From Lederbergia wuyishanensis (GTDB lineage: Bacteria > Bacillota > Bacilli > Bacillales > Bacillaceae_C), in the NCBI RefSeq assembly GCF_022900255.1, contig NZ_JALIRM010000001.1, positions 806,001-870,000 of the forward strand: 64,000 nucleotides of DNA, written 5' to 3'. Shown here in pieces: positions 43,930 through 54,250 of this stretch. Every line of letters begins with the position of its first letter. The stretch's first letter is position 1. A program made the translations under genes and the position numbers. The notes under the pieces were generated by a model. That model was not told the DNA's origin and made no database searches. It saw only the letters and a list, made by a program, of their open reading frames with translations.

Positions 43930-44574
43930 TTATTCTTTAACCCGCTTTTTCCCTTCCCTGCATACTACTAATAATGGACAAGTTGGACATTGCGGATTCT
44001 GTGCTTTACAGTGATATCTTCCGAAAAATATCATTCGATGATGTGTGATAGACCACTCATCTTTTGGAACTTTTTTCATTAATGTTTTTTCAACTTCCAA
44101 AACACTATCTTTCCAGCGACAAAACGCCAATCGTTTACTTACCCTCTCTACATGAGTATCTACAGCAATTGCTGGAACTCCAAATGCTACAGACATAACT
44201 ACGTTGGCAGTTTTTCTGCCAACACCTGGAAGCTTTATTAATTCTTCGTATTCTGAAGGAACTTTACCATCATATTCTTCTAGTAGAATTTTACATAGTT
44301 TTTGAATGTTTTTTGCTTTATTTCGAAATAAACCAATTGATCTTATATCTGATTCAAGTTCACTTAATGGAACTGCTAAATAATCTTCAGGGGACTTATA
44401 TTTTTCAAAAAGATTTTTCGTTACTCGATTGACTAATGCGTCCGTGCATTGTGCGGAAAGCGCAACCGCTACGACAAGTTCAAACGGGTTAGAATGAACT
44501 AATTCACAATGGGCATCTGGGAACATTTTTCCCATTTCATCCAAGCAAAAACGAATTTGTTGTTTATTTAGCAT
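43930..44574 (-). CDS. nth: Endonuclease III
   Basis: The 214-residue DNA glycosylase/AP lyase removes oxidised pyrimidines. The helix-hairpin-helix LPGVGRKTANVV with the catalytic lysine, the aspartate in VDTHVERVSKRL and the C-terminal iron-sulfur cluster (CKAQNPQCPTC, then C in LLVVCREG; C-x6-C-x2-C-x5-C) are intact. It is the last gene of a run dnaD-nth, 23 bp after dnaD. The usual next gene, ypoC, is absent. Confidence 0.96.
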   Translation of the reverse strand: MLNKQQIRFCLDEMGKMFPDAHCELVHSNPFELVVAVALSAQCTDALVNRVTKNLFEKYKSPEDYLAVPLSELESDIRSIGLFRNKAKNIQKLCKILLEEYDGKVPSEYEELIKLPGVGRKTANVVMSVAFGVPAIAVDTHVERVSKRLAFCRWKDSVLEVEKTLMKKVPKDEWSITHHRMIFFGRYHCKAQNPQCPTCPLLVVCREGKKRVKE

Positions 44575-44597
44575 TTATTTCTCCTTCTTGGCAATTA

Positions 44598-45293
44598 CTA
44601 CTGCTCCAACCAGTTATAAAAAGGTACTGCATTAGAACTTTTACTTGGTGTACTTGTTTGTTTAGATTTTTGTCTGTATTTTAAACTGTGGATCTTTGCC
44701 TGTTCTACAGTGGTAATACCATTCTTTTTCCATTCAAATAAAATTCTATCTATATACCTGAAGTTAACAGTTCCAGACATGACAGCTTCACGTAAAGCTG
44801 CTTTTATGATAACAGGATTCTGACCATCCTGATCAATCCACATAGCAAGTGATTCACATTCTAGAGGAGAAAGCGGACGGCCAAATTCCTGCTCAAACGT
44901 TGTATAAATATCTTTTTCTTCCTGAAAGATAGTTTCAAGGTCTACTTTTTTCTTTTCTGCTATTAAAAAGTCAGCTAATTTTAACCATAAAGAAGATAAA
45001 GAGTATCTTTCATATCTTACTTCATCATCAGAGAAGCCTTTTTCTATTTTTATCATTTCAAGCTGAACTAGCCTTCTTAAAATGGAGGTACACTCCCCAC
45101 TCGTAATTGTCATTCGGTCGGCTATTTGTTCAGGCGTCGGGAAATCATTCCCTTTTTCAATAAAAGATATAATTTGCAATAAAACAACCAATTCTTTCTC
45201 ATCAAGGCCAATTTCTCGATACCTACTCATTAATAAGTATGGTACCTGGATAATACCTGATTCTATCCAAGAAAGCATTAAATCTTTATTCAT
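44598..45293 (-). CDS. dnaD: Replication-initiation protein DnaD
   Basis: The roughly 231-residue protein has an N-terminal winged helix (DDL-type oligomerisation domain, residues 1-100) and a C-terminal DnaD domain (about 125-200, FEQEFGRPLSPLECESLAMWI and YIDRILFEWKKNGI). With DnaB and DnaI it loads the replicative helicase and restarts forks. I set the start at the ATG of MNKDLML, 7 nt after GAGGTG. Confidence 0.95.
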   Translation of the reverse strand: MNKDLMLSWIESGIIQVPYLLMSRYREIGLDEKELVVLLQIISFIEKGNDFPTPEQIADRMTITSGECTSILRRLVQLEMIKIEKGFSDDEVRYERYSLSSLWLKLADFLIAEKKKVDLETIFQEEKDIYTTFEQEFGRPLSPLECESLAMWIDQDGQNPVIIKAALREAVMSGTVNFRYIDRILFEWKKNGITTVEQAKIHSLKYRQKSKQTSTPSKSSNAVPFYNWLEQ

Positions 45294-45461
45294 GCTTACG
45301 CACCTCACTTAAATCGATTATACCATGTTCCGCGATTAATATTTTTTAAAAATATATCCATTAAAGGTGGGTTGACACTCCCTTTAACTCAAATAAAAAA
45401 GATTACTACTTCCATAAGAAAAGCACAATTTGTCCACCTATAGGGCATAAGCATACGTTTA

Positions 45462-45537
45462 GTTAAAAAAATAAAAGCTGCCCTAATACCCATCAATCGG
45501 TTATAAGATGGATAAGTATTAAGGCAGTTTTTGTAAT
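45462..45537 (-). terminator. Terminator of asnS
   Basis: On the minus strand actgccttaatacttatccatc pairs with gatgggtattagggcagct, about 19 bp with a few mismatches, followed by TTTTATTTTTT. It starts at the asnS stop codon. Confidence 0.8.
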
Positions 45538-46829
45538 TAAGGATATAAACGATTTAGCAAACGTGGGAATGGTATTGTTTCCCTTACGTGCTCAACACCA
45601 GAAATCCACGCAACCGTTCGTTCTAAACCAAGGCCGAACCCAGAGTGAGGAACTGAACCGTATTTTGAAAGATCTAAATACCATTGATATGCTTCTAATG
45701 GTAAATGATGCTCTTCTATTCTTTGTTTCAATAATTCATAATCGTGAATACGTTCTGAACCTCCAATGATTTCTCCATAGCCTTCAGGAGCAATCATGTC
45801 AGCACATAAAACAACATCATCCCTGTCAGGAGCAGGTTGCATATAAAAAGGTTTTATTACTTTTGGGTAATGTGTGATAAACACTGGCTTATCGAAATGA
45901 TCGGCGATAGCTGTTTCATGAGGAGCGCCAAAATCATCACCCCACTGAATATCGTCAAACCCTTTTTCATGTAAAAACTTAATTGCATCATCATAAGTAA
46001 TTCTCGGAAATGGTGTTGTAATATTTTCTAATTTTGATTTATCTCTTTCTAATCGATCTAATTCAAGAGAACAATTTCTTAATACAGATTGAATAATATA
46101 AGAAACATATTCTTCTTGTACTTTTAAACTATCCTCAAATTCATAAAAGGCCATTTCAGGTTCAATCATCCAAAATTCAATCAAATGTCTGCGTGTTTTT
46201 GATTTTTCTGCTCTAAATGTTGGCCCAAATGAGAAAACTTTTCCTAACGCCATTGCAGCAGCTTCCATGTACAACTGTCCGCTTTGCGATAAAAACGCAT
46301 CTTCATCAAAATATTTTGTTTTGAATAATTCTGTCGTTCCTTCTGGAGCACTTCCCGTTAAAATTGGTGGATCGACCTTAACAAACCCATTTTGATTGAA
46401 AAATTCATAAGTAGCACGTATAACTTCATTTCTAATTTTCATAACCGCATGTTGTTTACGAGATCTTAGCCATAAATGACGATGGTCCATTAAAAATTCA
46501 GTACCATGATTTTTTGGTGTAATTGGATAATCTACTGCTTCATGAATTACTTCAATATTTGTTACTAAAAGTTCATATCCAAATGGTGAACGGGTATCTT
46601 CCTGAATCGTACCCGTAACATAAAGTGATGATTCTTGAGATAAAGATTTTGCTTTTTGAAATGTATCTTCACTTACATCGGATTTTACGACTACACCTTG
46701 GATAAAGCCCGAACCATCCCTTAATTGTAAAAAGGCGATTTTTCCACTTGAACGTTTATTAGCTAACCATGTTCCTAATGTTACTTCTTGACCTACATAT
46801 TTATGAACTTCTGCTATTGTTGTTTTCAC
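45537..46829 (-). CDS. asnS: Asparaginyl-tRNA synthetase
   Basis: The 430-residue class II synthetase has an N-terminal OB anticodon-binding domain ([19 protein letters not shown]) and a C-terminal catalytic core with motif 2 [22 protein letters not shown] split in two blocks and motif 3 [15 protein letters not shown]. It charges tRNA-Asn. The gene sits in the conserved order aspB-asnS-dnaD, 47 bp after aspB; it is probably expressed from its own or the aspB promoter. Confidence 0.97.
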   Translation of the reverse strand: MKTTIAEVHKYVGQEVTLGTWLANKRSSGKIAFLQLRDGSGFIQGVVVKSDVSEDTFQKAKSLSQESSLYVTGTIQEDTRSPFGYELLVTNIEVIHEAVDYPITPKNHGTEFLMDHRHLWLRSRKQHAVMKIRNEVIRATYEFFNQNGFVKVDPPILTGSAPEGTTELFKTKYFDEDAFLSQSGQLYMEAAAMALGKVFSFGPTFRAEKSKTRRHLIEFWMIEPEMAFYEFEDSLKVQEEYVSYIIQSVLRNCSLELDRLERDKSKLENITTPFPRITYDDAIKFLHEKGFDDIQWGDDFGAPHETAIADHFDKPVFITHYPKVIKPFYMQPAPDRDDVVLCADMIAPEGYGEIIGGSERIHDYELLKQRIEEHHLPLEAYQWYLDLSKYGSVPHSGFGLGLERTVAWISGVEHVRETIPFPRLLNRLYP

Positions 46830-46876
46830 ATTAACATTCCTTTCGGACCACTTATATCATTTACTGTAAAAGTATT

Positions 46877-48073
46877 TTAGAGGTTGTTACTTTTTTTCTC
46901 GACAAAAGAATGTATACGACTTACAGCTTCCTCCAATGCCTCAAGAGAGGTTGCGTACGATATACGAATATTATTTGGAGAACCAAAGCTCGAACCAGGA
47001 ATCACAGCTACCAGGGCTTCTTCAAGCAACGCTTCTACTAGTTGATCTACATCTTCGTACCCAGCTATATGTGCAGCTTCTTTAAAGTTTGGATATAAAT
47101 AGAAAGCACCTTGTGGCTTTTTACATTCTACACCTGGAATAGCCACTAGTTTATCATAAATAATATTTAATCTTTCTTCAAATGCTTGCCTCATTTGTTC
47201 AACAGCATCTTGCGGTCCATTATAGGCTTCAATAGCACCGTACTGGGAGGTTGTTGTCGGATTAGATGTTGAATGGCTAGATAAATCTGTCATCGCGGTT
47301 ACAATTTTTTCATTACCAGCAGCATATCCAATTCTCCACCCTGTCATAGAATGGGATTTTGATACGCCATTTATGATAACTGTAGCATCTTTCAAAGATT
47401 GTGAAATTTGAGCAATGGATATGTGTTTGTTTTCACCATAAACCAATTTCTCATAAATTTCATCCGAAACAATAAGAACATTATGTTCTAAGCAAATTTC
47501 ACCAAGCGCAGATAGCTCAGCTTGGGAATAAATCATACCTGTTGGATTGCTAGGTGAATTGATTATAATTGCTTTTGTTTTATTAGTTATTGCTGCTTTT
47601 AGTTGTTCTGGAGTAATTTTATAGTCATTGTCTTCTTTTCCTTCAATATAAACAGGAACCCCACCAGCAAGCTTAACTTGTTCAGGATAACTTACCCAAT
47701 AAGGTGTAGGGATTATGACTTCGTCACCATCATTTAAAATCACTTGGAAAAGTGTATATAAAACGTGTTTCGCGCCATTTCCAACTATAATTTCGGAAGG
47801 TTTATATGTAAGACCTTGGTCTCTTCCCAGCTTACTTATAATTGCTTTTTTCAATTCTGGTAACCCAGCTGCAGGAGTGTATTTAGTAAAACCTTCTGTC
47901 ATAGAGCGATAAGCCGCTTCAATGATGTTTTCAGGTGTATTAAAATCAGGCTCTCCGGCACCTAGCCCAATAATGTCAAGTCCCTGGGATTTTAATTCTT
48001 TTGCTTTCGCTGTAATTGCCAAAGTTGAAGATGGTGTTAAAGCATCAACACGTTCAGCTAAATTGATGTTCAT
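46877..48073 (-). CDS. aspB: Aspartate aminotransferase
   Basis: The roughly 398-residue PLP enzyme interconverts aspartate and 2-oxoglutarate with oxaloacetate and glutamate. It shows the class I subgroup 1b pattern: GLGAGEPDFNTP, INSPSNPTGMIYS, the PLP lysine in GVSKSHSMTGWRIGYAAG and the arginine region near FGSPNNIRISYAT. I begin at the ATG of MNINLAERV with AAAGAGG 7 nt upstream. Its place between ypmB and asnS is as in B. subtilis. Confidence 0.95.
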   Translation of the reverse strand: MNINLAERVDALTPSSTLAITAKAKELKSQGLDIIGLGAGEPDFNTPENIIEAAYRSMTEGFTKYTPAAGLPELKKAIISKLGRDQGLTYKPSEIIVGNGAKHVLYTLFQVILNDGDEVIIPTPYWVSYPEQVKLAGGVPVYIEGKEDNDYKITPEQLKAAITNKTKAIIINSPSNPTGMIYSQAELSALGEICLEHNVLIVSDEIYEKLVYGENKHISIAQISQSLKDATVIINGVSKSHSMTGWRIGYAAGNEKIVTAMTDLSSHSTSNPTTTSQYGAIEAYNGPQDAVEQMRQAFEERLNIIYDKLVAIPGVECKKPQGAFYLYPNFKEAAHIAGYEDVDQLVEALLEEALVAVIPGSSFGSPNNIRISYATSLEALEEAVSRIHSFVEKKSNNL

Positions 48074-48090
48074 CGTCATTCCTCTTTCTC

Positions 48091-48564
48091 TTATAAATTT
48101 TCTATTTTTCTCCACCACTTGCCTGTATCAAAATGGATATAATAATAATTTAGTTTTGAGTTCTGGTCCAAATAAGATAGTTCCCATACAGGTAATTCTT
48201 TCTCCATTCCGAGCCTAGCTCCAAGAACCTTCTTTGGCTTTTCTTCTTGAATTAGTTTGGATATTGCCTCTTTCTCAGATATTCCATCCGATGCTTTTTT
48301 CGTGATAATTTCTTGGTTGTTTTTTTCAGGAATCCAAACAATCGTTTCAGTTCCTGACTCATTTTTACCGATGATAACATAATAAGTCTTTGTTCCATGA
48401 TACACAAAGAATTCATCATTACTTATAAGATGCCCTTCTGTTTGAGCCCTTTTTTCAGCATATTGTTCGGCTTTTAGAAGAGGTTCTCTAGCTTCTTTAT
48501 AAATATAAGAAGACAGTGAAATAATTAAGATTAATGGAAATAAGAGTAAAATCCACTTTTTCAT
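48091..48564 (-). CDS. ypmB: YpmB-family membrane-anchored protein
   Basis: This 157-residue protein has one N-terminal membrane segment (residues 3-20) and an extracellular part with two PepSY-like domains (EQYAEKRAQTEGHLISND; SEKEAISKLIQEEKPKKVLGARLG). The length and place next to aspB match YpmB (DUF5590). Its function is not known. B. subtilis has ypmA on the other side, between dinG and ypmB; there is no ypmA here. Confidence 0.88.
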   Translation of the reverse strand: MKKWILLLFPLILIISLSSYIYKEAREPLLKAEQYAEKRAQTEGHLISNDEFFVYHGTKTYYVIIGKNESGTETIVWIPEKNNQEIITKKASDGISEKEAISKLIQEEKPKKVLGARLGMEKELPVWELSYLDQNSKLNYYYIHFDTGKWWRKIENL

Positions 48565-48754
48565 TGATTTCCACCTTATGTTTAATAGATATTAAAAAAA
48601 TATTGGTTCCTTTATTCAAACAATAATTAACATCATAGTGCACTCATTTTTGGTGATACTACATATACGCATATCATCATTATAGCAAGAAATATCCTAG
48701 AGCATGATGAAAAAAATGCGTATACTGCAAAATTCACAAAATCAGCCCACAAAC

Positions 48755-48788
48755 TTGAGGTTGTGTCTATATTGACACAGCCTCAACT
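48755..48788. terminator. Strong hairpin after dinG
   Basis: ttgaggttgtgtc and gacacagcctcaa form a 13-bp stem (one G.U pair) with a 6-nt loop, starting 1 nt after the dinG stop. The T-run on the minus strand is poor (GTTTGTGG), so it may end the message by other means or stabilise the 3' end. Confidence 0.55.
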
Positions 48789-51587
48789 TTATAGCCATTT
48801 TTCAATGGATGACAAAATAGCATTCAATGGGCCGCGTTCCACAGTAATGTCAGGTATAGAATTTAAAAAAGTTTTTCCGTAAATAGTTGTTTCGATTCTT
48901 CTATCTAATACAATTACTACACCGCGATCTGACTCCGTTCTGATTAATCTGCCAAACCCTTGCTTAAAACGTATGACTGCTTCAGGTAAAGCAAACAAAG
49001 AAAATGGATTCTTACCATTCTTTTTTATCAACTCATATTTAGCTGCTGTTATTGGCTCATCGGGTGGAGAAAATGGGAGTCTAACGATAACTAAACATGA
49101 TAAATCTTCTCCTGGAATGTCTACCCCTTCCCAAAAACTACTTGTACCAAAAAGAATTGATTTATTAAACTGTTGGAAATTCCGAGTAAGTCTTGTTCGA
49201 CTACCGCTAGTAATACCTTGCGCTAGAAGAATAAAGTCTTCTAAAGCTGATGAATCTTTAATCAATTGATATGTTTTTCTTAACATATCATATGATGTAA
49301 AGAGTACAAGCATTTTTCCATCAGTTGCATTAGCTAGTGAAATGATATGATTTGATATTGCCTCTATATATTCATCATTATCTGTTCCACGAACTTCTGG
49401 TAAATCTGATGGAATCATTAATTTAACCATGTCTTTATAACAAAATGGTGAAGGAATGATTTTTTCTACCACTTCTTCTTTTGGCAATCCCAACTCATTT
49501 AAGAAATAATTAAACGATTGATTGACCGTAAGTGTAGCTGAGGTCATGACGATACCCTTTTTCTGAATGAAGAAACGATCAAATAATTCTTCTCCCAGGT
49601 TGATTGGCTGCGCGTAAATGCCAATGCTATTGGGAAGTGCACGAATATCTCCTTCAACCCAAATAACATGTTGATTTGAAGGCTTTATAAACAATTGTTG
49701 AATTTTTTCCCCAATCTTATTCCAGTCACGCAAAAAACTATTAGTTTCTTCTAAAAAAGCTTGTTCTCTATCCTTTAAATTTTGGTTTTCACGTTTAATT
49801 AATGTAAGTCTTTGTTCAACCTCTTTACTAATTGTTCGGAAATAATCATAAACTCTTTCAGCGCATAATACGATAGGTATCCATTTACGATCTGAAATCA
49901 TAGTTTCTGTTATTCGTAATTGTTGTTTTGTATTTTTATTTATTTTTCTTTCATAATGCTGAAAGACTTTTTTTCCTATCATGTTAAATAATTCGTCTAT
50001 TTCTAAGTCAAGCTGTATGATAATATGTTCTAATTCCAAAGGATGAAGACTCGAAGATAATTCCTTGTCGTTTAAAAGTTTTTCTAATTTACTAAATAGA
50101 TTGTTCTTTTCCAATGTTCCTAGACGTCCAATCCAAAACTTTAAACCATTATACTCAAGCTTCTTACCAAAACAATTTCTAGCTGTCTTTTCTAAGTTAT
50201 GTGCTTCATCAATAACAATATATTGATAGTCAGGCAGAATGTTTTGATCGTTTTCTGTATCAAGGAGTAGCATTGAGTGATTAGTTATGACAAGATCAGC
50301 ACGTGAAGCAAGATTTCGAGCATATAAATAGAAATCATGTGCAATCCAAGGATCTTTCTCTTTTTGAGAGAACCAGCCGTCGTGTTTAATTCTTTGTATA
50401 TATAATTTCCCGCCACTTGACACATTTAGCTCGTCCATATCACCCGTTTCCGTGTCCACTAACCATACAAGTAATTGCATTTTTGTAATGACAGTATCAT
50501 ACTGGGGGTCTTTATCATACAAGGTTTGTTCAAATTTAAGCATGTTTATGTAATTGCTTCGCCCTTTTAATATAGAGGTTTGAAATGAAAAAGGAATAAT
50601 TTCTTTCAATCGATCGATTTCATTAAATATTTGTTCTTGCATTTGAATGGTATATGTACTAATAATTACTGGTTGTCTTTGAATATTTGCAAAATACAAA
50701 GATGGCAATAAATATGCTAATGTTTTTCCTGTACCAGTCCCAGCTTCAATTACCGCATATTTATTATTTAGAAAAGATTGATAAACTGCATCCATCATTT
50801 CAATTTGTCCAATTCGTAGCTTTAAATCATTCATTTCCGAAAAAAGATTCATTTTTTCTTCTATACTTTTTGGAAAAGATAATGATCTTTCTTCATTGAT
50901 TCTTTGTGGGAATATTTTCTTCTTCAGGGCAATTCCACGAAAAACTTCCAATTGATGGTGCAGGTTTTCTATGTTCTTTCTTTTTTCTTGTAAAACACCT
51001 TGGAAAATAATGTATAAATCACTTTTTAACGAATAAGCCATATCTGTTAACTTTTCTATAGTAATCAGAGGTAAGGAACTTACGCGTTCTATTAGAATTA
51101 AAAATAGTTCTGCTGTAACTAAAGCATCACTATCAGCTTGGTGAGGATTTTCATGTTCTAACTGCAACATTTCAGCAAGTTCAGAAAGCTTAAAACTAGA
51201 AGCCGTTGGCATAAGAATTTTTGCAAATTCTACAGTATCGATTGAATCTAAACCAATATTGCTATATCCTGCCTTATCCAACTCATTTCGCAAAAAACGA
51301 AGGTCAAAGATAACATTATGAGCTACAAAAATAGCATCTTTAAGAAGATCATGAATTATAGATGCAACATCCTTAAATTCAGGTGCATCATGGACCATTC
51401 CGTCATGAATACCTGTTAGTTCCTCTATAAAAGGTGGAATAGGAATTCCAGGGTTAATAAATGTTGTATATTGATCCACGATTCGTAGGTTTTCTATTAC
51501 CACTGCAGAAAATTGAATAATACGATCTCCACGATCATGGGTATTACCTGTTGTCTCTAAATCGACAACTATATATTTTCGTGTCAT
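48789..51587 (-). CDS. dinG: DinG-family helicase with DnaQ-like exonuclease domain
   Basis: The roughly 932-residue protein fuses an N-terminal 3'-5' exonuclease (VVDLETTGN, HNVIFDLRFLRNEL, HQADSDALVTAELF) to an XPD-like helicase. The latter has GTGTGKTLAY, VIDEAHNLEK and the C-terminal VRLPFSPP, RFKQGFGRLIR. The four cysteines of the iron-sulfur cluster of Gram-negative DinG are missing, as is usual in Bacillus. In S. aureus the homologue acts as an exonuclease with little helicase activity. The start is ambiguous: ATG at 51587 or 51593 (AAGGTG 4-10 nt upstream). Confidence 0.93.
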   Translation of the reverse strand: MTRKYIVVDLETTGNTHDRGDRIIQFSAVVIENLRIVDQYTTFINPGIPIPPFIEELTGIHDGMVHDAPEFKDVASIIHDLLKDAIFVAHNVIFDLRFLRNELDKAGYSNIGLDSIDTVEFAKILMPTASSFKLSELAEMLQLEHENPHQADSDALVTAELFLILIERVSSLPLITIEKLTDMAYSLKSDLYIIFQGVLQEKRKNIENLHHQLEVFRGIALKKKIFPQRINEERSLSFPKSIEEKMNLFSEMNDLKLRIGQIEMMDAVYQSFLNNKYAVIEAGTGTGKTLAYLLPSLYFANIQRQPVIISTYTIQMQEQIFNEIDRLKEIIPFSFQTSILKGRSNYINMLKFEQTLYDKDPQYDTVITKMQLLVWLVDTETGDMDELNVSSGGKLYIQRIKHDGWFSQKEKDPWIAHDFYLYARNLASRADLVITNHSMLLLDTENDQNILPDYQYIVIDEAHNLEKTARNCFGKKLEYNGLKFWIGRLGTLEKNNLFSKLEKLLNDKELSSSLHPLELEHIIIQLDLEIDELFNMIGKKVFQHYERKINKNTKQQLRITETMISDRKWIPIVLCAERVYDYFRTISKEVEQRLTLIKRENQNLKDREQAFLEETNSFLRDWNKIGEKIQQLFIKPSNQHVIWVEGDIRALPNSIGIYAQPINLGEELFDRFFIQKKGIVMTSATLTVNQSFNYFLNELGLPKEEVVEKIIPSPFCYKDMVKLMIPSDLPEVRGTDNDEYIEAISNHIISLANATDGKMLVLFTSYDMLRKTYQLIKDSSALEDFILLAQGITSGSRTRLTRNFQQFNKSILFGTSSFWEGVDIPGEDLSCLVIVRLPFSPPDEPITAAKYELIKKNGKNPFSLFALPEAVIRFKQGFGRLIRTESDRGVVIVLDRRIETTIYGKTFLNSIPDITVERGPLNAILSSIEKWL

Positions 51588-51593
51588 ACACAT

Positions 51594-51909
51594 ACCACAC
51601 CTTATTAGAAAAGCGCTAGGCTTGACATTCTTTACATACTCTCGACAATTGTATCATATATATGCTATTCAGGAAAAAACCAGCCCATTTATATGAATGG
51701 CTCGTTAACTCATATGTTGATTTTCGATCAAGTCACTCACTTTAACGGGGCTGTATGCCTGTATGTCTATCGTGAACCGTTTTTCCCCATGAGTCTCTTG
51801 CCTTCAGTTACAGTCAGCGTAGTGATATAATCAACAAATAACTCTAAAATCGCCATTTTAATTTCATAACTGGACTGGTTTTAAGTTATATATTTCTCTC
51901 TTCTCATTA
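51594..51909. other. 316-bp gap between dinG and panD
   Basis: It contains the pan-operon terminator (51672-51702) and a minus-strand fragment of the gagactcatggggaa repeat (about 51785-51820). No gene is visible. Confidence 0.5.
51672..51702 (-). terminator. Terminator of panBCD
   Basis: On the minus strand AGCCATT and AATGGGCT flank a 6-nt loop, followed by GGTTTTTT. It lies about 200 nt after panD, so the transcript has a long 3' end. Confidence 0.6.
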
Positions 51910-52293
51910 CTAAAAAACTGTAGATTCTGGTTCGTAATGAATCATATCACTAATTTTATTATCCTTAGTCATTAGTGCAATTTTAGGTTGATGGGAACGA
52001 ACTTTTTCTTCAGGCACTAATGCATAAGAAATGATAATGACGATATCTCCTGGTTGGACTAACCTTGCAGCTGCCCCATTTACGCATATAACACCAGAGC
52101 CTTTTTCACCTTCAATAATGTATGTTTCAAATCGTGCTCCATTATTATTATTTACAATTTGAACTTTTTCATTTGGTAACATCCCAACTTTTTCTAAAAT
52201 GTCACCATCTATAGTAATACTACCTACATAGTTTAAATTTGCTTCTGTTACTGTTGCTCTATGGATTTTCCCATTCATCATCGTACGAAACAT
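51910..52293 (-). CDS. panD: Aspartate 1-decarboxylase
   Basis: The 127-residue proenzyme makes beta-alanine for pantothenate. The self-cleavage site is Gly24-Ser25 in YVGSITID, where serine becomes the pyruvoyl group. [20 protein letters not shown] is intact. It lies 14 bp after panC in a panB-panC-panD operon. Confidence 0.97.
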   Translation of the reverse strand: MFRTMMNGKIHRATVTEANLNYVGSITIDGDILEKVGMLPNEKVQIVNNNNGARFETYIIEGEKGSGVICVNGAAARLVQPGDIVIIISYALVPEEKVRSHQPKIALMTKDNKISDMIHYEPESTVF

Positions 52294-52307
52294 GATGTTG
52301 GACCTCC

Positions 52308-53159
52308 TTATGAATGTATGTCAAGAATGATATTATCGATTAATCTCGCCTTGGAAAACTTTACAGCAAGAGCAATAATGACTTTCCCATTTATTTGGTT
52401 TAATGGATTTAGCTCTGGAAAACTTAATATTTCAATATAATCAATTTTACCATTTGTGTTAGTCTTAATATAATCCTCAACCATTTGGATTATATTTAAT
52501 GGATTTACCTCACCATTTTTTATGGCTTCAGAAGCTATTTGCAAGCCTTTATACAAATGTGGCGCCTGATTTCGTTCCTCATCTGATAAATAAACATTTC
52601 TTGAGCTTCTGGCGAGTCCGTCTTCTTCTCTTTCCGTATCTACAGGATTGAGTTGAATCGGAAAATTAAAATCCTTGATTAAAGAATCAACAACAGCTAC
52701 TTGTTGAGCATCCTTCATGCCAAAGTAAACATTAGTCGGTAAAATAATATTAAAAAGCTTTATTAAAACGGTTGCTACCCCATTAAAATGTCCTGGTCGA
52801 CTCCTGCCACAAAGTACATCGGTTCTTTTTGTTACATTTATTTCAAACGAAAGTTCGTTTGGATACATATCAGAGAGTTCAGGTAAATATAAAATATTTA
52901 CTCCTGCATTTTCTGCAAGCATTTTATCTCTTTCAACATCGCGCGGATAAGCCTCAAAGTCTTCATTTGGTCCAAACTGTAGTGGATTAACGAATATACT
53001 CATAACTGTTATATCATTATGTTGCAATGATTGTTTAACTAGTTTTAAATGACCTTCGTGCAAATATCCCATCGTTGGAGCAAAACCGATTGATTTTCCT
53101 TGTTTTTTCAACTGCAAAGCTCGTTGTTGCATAGCTTTTGCAGAAGTGATAATTTCCAT
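52308..53159 (-). CDS. panC: Pantothenate synthetase
   Basis: The 283-residue enzyme joins pantoate with beta-alanine using ATP. It has the HxGH-type motif [14 protein letters not shown], the [11 protein letters not shown] block, [19 protein letters not shown] and KMSKS-like serines in [12 protein letters not shown] start at the ATG of MEIITSAK, with GGGGG 8 nt upstream, so that it begins 1 nt after the panB stop and is translationally coupled to it. Confidence 0.97.
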   Translation of the reverse strand: MEIITSAKAMQQRALQLKKQGKSIGFAPTMGYLHEGHLKLVKQSLQHNDITVMSIFVNPLQFGPNEDFEAYPRDVERDKMLAENAGVNILYLPELSDMYPNELSFEINVTKRTDVLCGRSRPGHFNGVATVLIKLFNIILPTNVYFGMKDAQQVAVVDSLIKDFNFPIQLNPVDTEREEDGLARSSRNVYLSDEERNQAPHLYKGLQIASEAIKNGEVNPLNIIQMVEDYIKTNTNGKIDYIEILSFPELNPLNQINGKVIIALAVKFSKARLIDNIILDIHS

Positions 53160-53160
53160 T

Positions 53161-53994
53161 TTATTTTCCCCCATAAAGCAACTCTAGTTCAGAATCATTC
53201 ATCGTAAATGAATGTTTTTCCTCAGGAAAGGAAGAATTTTTCACTTCAGCCACATATTGTTGAATACTTTCCTTCGTTAATGTATTGATATCGCCATATT
53301 GTTTTACAAATTTCGGTACACGATTTACCCCGAATGTTAATAAATCATGATAGACGAGAACTTGGCCATCAGTTTCATTTCCAGCACCAATCCCGATAGT
53401 TGGAATATCCAATTTAGATGAAACAAGACTAGCAAGTTGTTTAGGAATACATTCAAGAACGATTCCAAAAGCCCCAGCTTCTTGACACTTAATGGCTTCA
53501 TTTATTAATTCATTTGCTGCTTCTGCACTTTTACCTTGAACTTTATATCCTCCTAAAACTCCAACAGCCTGAGGAGTAAGCCCGAGATGTGCCATGACCG
53601 GAACACCTGCTAATGTAAGAGACTTAATAATATTAATAACATCTCCTCCGCCTTCTACTTTAACAGCATGTGCTCCCCCTTCCTGCAGAAGCGCTGCAGC
53701 AGACCTAAAAGCGTCCTCTTTGCTTACGTGGTATGTCATAAAAGGAAGATCGGAAACAATAAATGTATCTTTTGCTCCTCTTTTTACGGCTTTCGTGTGG
53801 TGGATCATGTCTTGTAAGGTCACAGGTATTGTGGAATCATACCCTAATACAACCATCCCTAAGGAATCCCCCACTAAAAGCATATCAACTCCCGCTTCTT
53901 CAGCAAGCTTAGCTTGTGGAAAATCGTAAGCAGTAACCATAGCAATTTTCTCTCCAGATTTTTTCATTTTAGAAAAATCCGTTGTTTGTTTCAC
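53161..53994 (-). CDS. panB: Ketopantoate hydroxymethyltransferase
   Basis: The 277-residue enzyme makes ketopantoate from 2-oxoisovalerate and methylene-tetrahydrofolate, linking pantothenate to the one-carbon pool. Family motifs are [33 protein letters not shown] and [17 protein letters not shown]. The start is a GTG (MKQTTDF) 8 nt after AGGAGA, not the ATG-led longer frame; this gives exactly the 277 residues of B. subtilis PanB. It is preceded by a structured leader RNA. Confidence 0.96.
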   Translation of the reverse strand: MKQTTDFSKMKKSGEKIAMVTAYDFPQAKLAEEAGVDMLLVGDSLGMVVLGYDSTIPVTLQDMIHHTKAVKRGAKDTFIVSDLPFMTYHVSKEDAFRSAAALLQEGGAHAVKVEGGGDVINIIKSLTLAGVPVMAHLGLTPQAVGVLGGYKVQGKSAEAANELINEAIKCQEAGAFGIVLECIPKQLASLVSSKLDIPTIGIGAGNETDGQVLVYHDLLTFGVNRVPKFVKQYGDINTLTKESIQQYVAEVKNSSFPEEKHSFTMNDSELELLYGGK

Positions 53995-54215
53995 TTTTCT
54001 TTTCTCCTCCTTTAATATCAGAGGATTCGAATTAATTCGAGCTGTCAGAAAGAAAGGAGTCCTCTCCAAATAGGCAGAAGGACTCCTTCAAATCTTCACT
54101 CGTTTCGGTCCTCTGTCCCCGTCCTTCTGGATCAAGGCAGAAATCAAATATTATTGGTAAATCATTGTGGTGCAGTTCACTAAGGATACCGCCCATTGAA
54201 AACTAATCATTCTTC
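53995..54215 (-). promoter_or_regulatory. Structured leader RNA of panBCD with competing hairpins
   Basis: From the predicted start (about 54215) to the panB ribosome-binding site there are about 220 nt. A perfect 10-bp stem (aaggagtcct 54054-54063, aggactcctt 54079-54088) is followed on the minus strand by a U-rich TTTCTTTCTG, terminator-like. A different 9-bp stem can form between 54121-54129 (CAGAAGGAC on the minus strand) and 54075-54083 (GTCCTTCTG); the shared segment 54079-54083 means both cannot form. This is the layout of an on/off leader. It may be an instance of the published pan RNA motif found upstream of pantothenate genes, but I cannot verify the match. Confidence 0.6.
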
Positions 54216-54221
54216 AAGAGC

Positions 54222-54250
54222 ATTATAACAAATTTTTTTTATGATGACTA
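54222..54250 (-). promoter_or_regulatory. Sigma-A promoter of panBCD
   Basis: On the minus strand TATAAT (54222-54227) is separated by 17 bp from TAGTCA (54245-54250), a weak -35 that overlaps the 3' end of birA. Confidence 0.6.
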
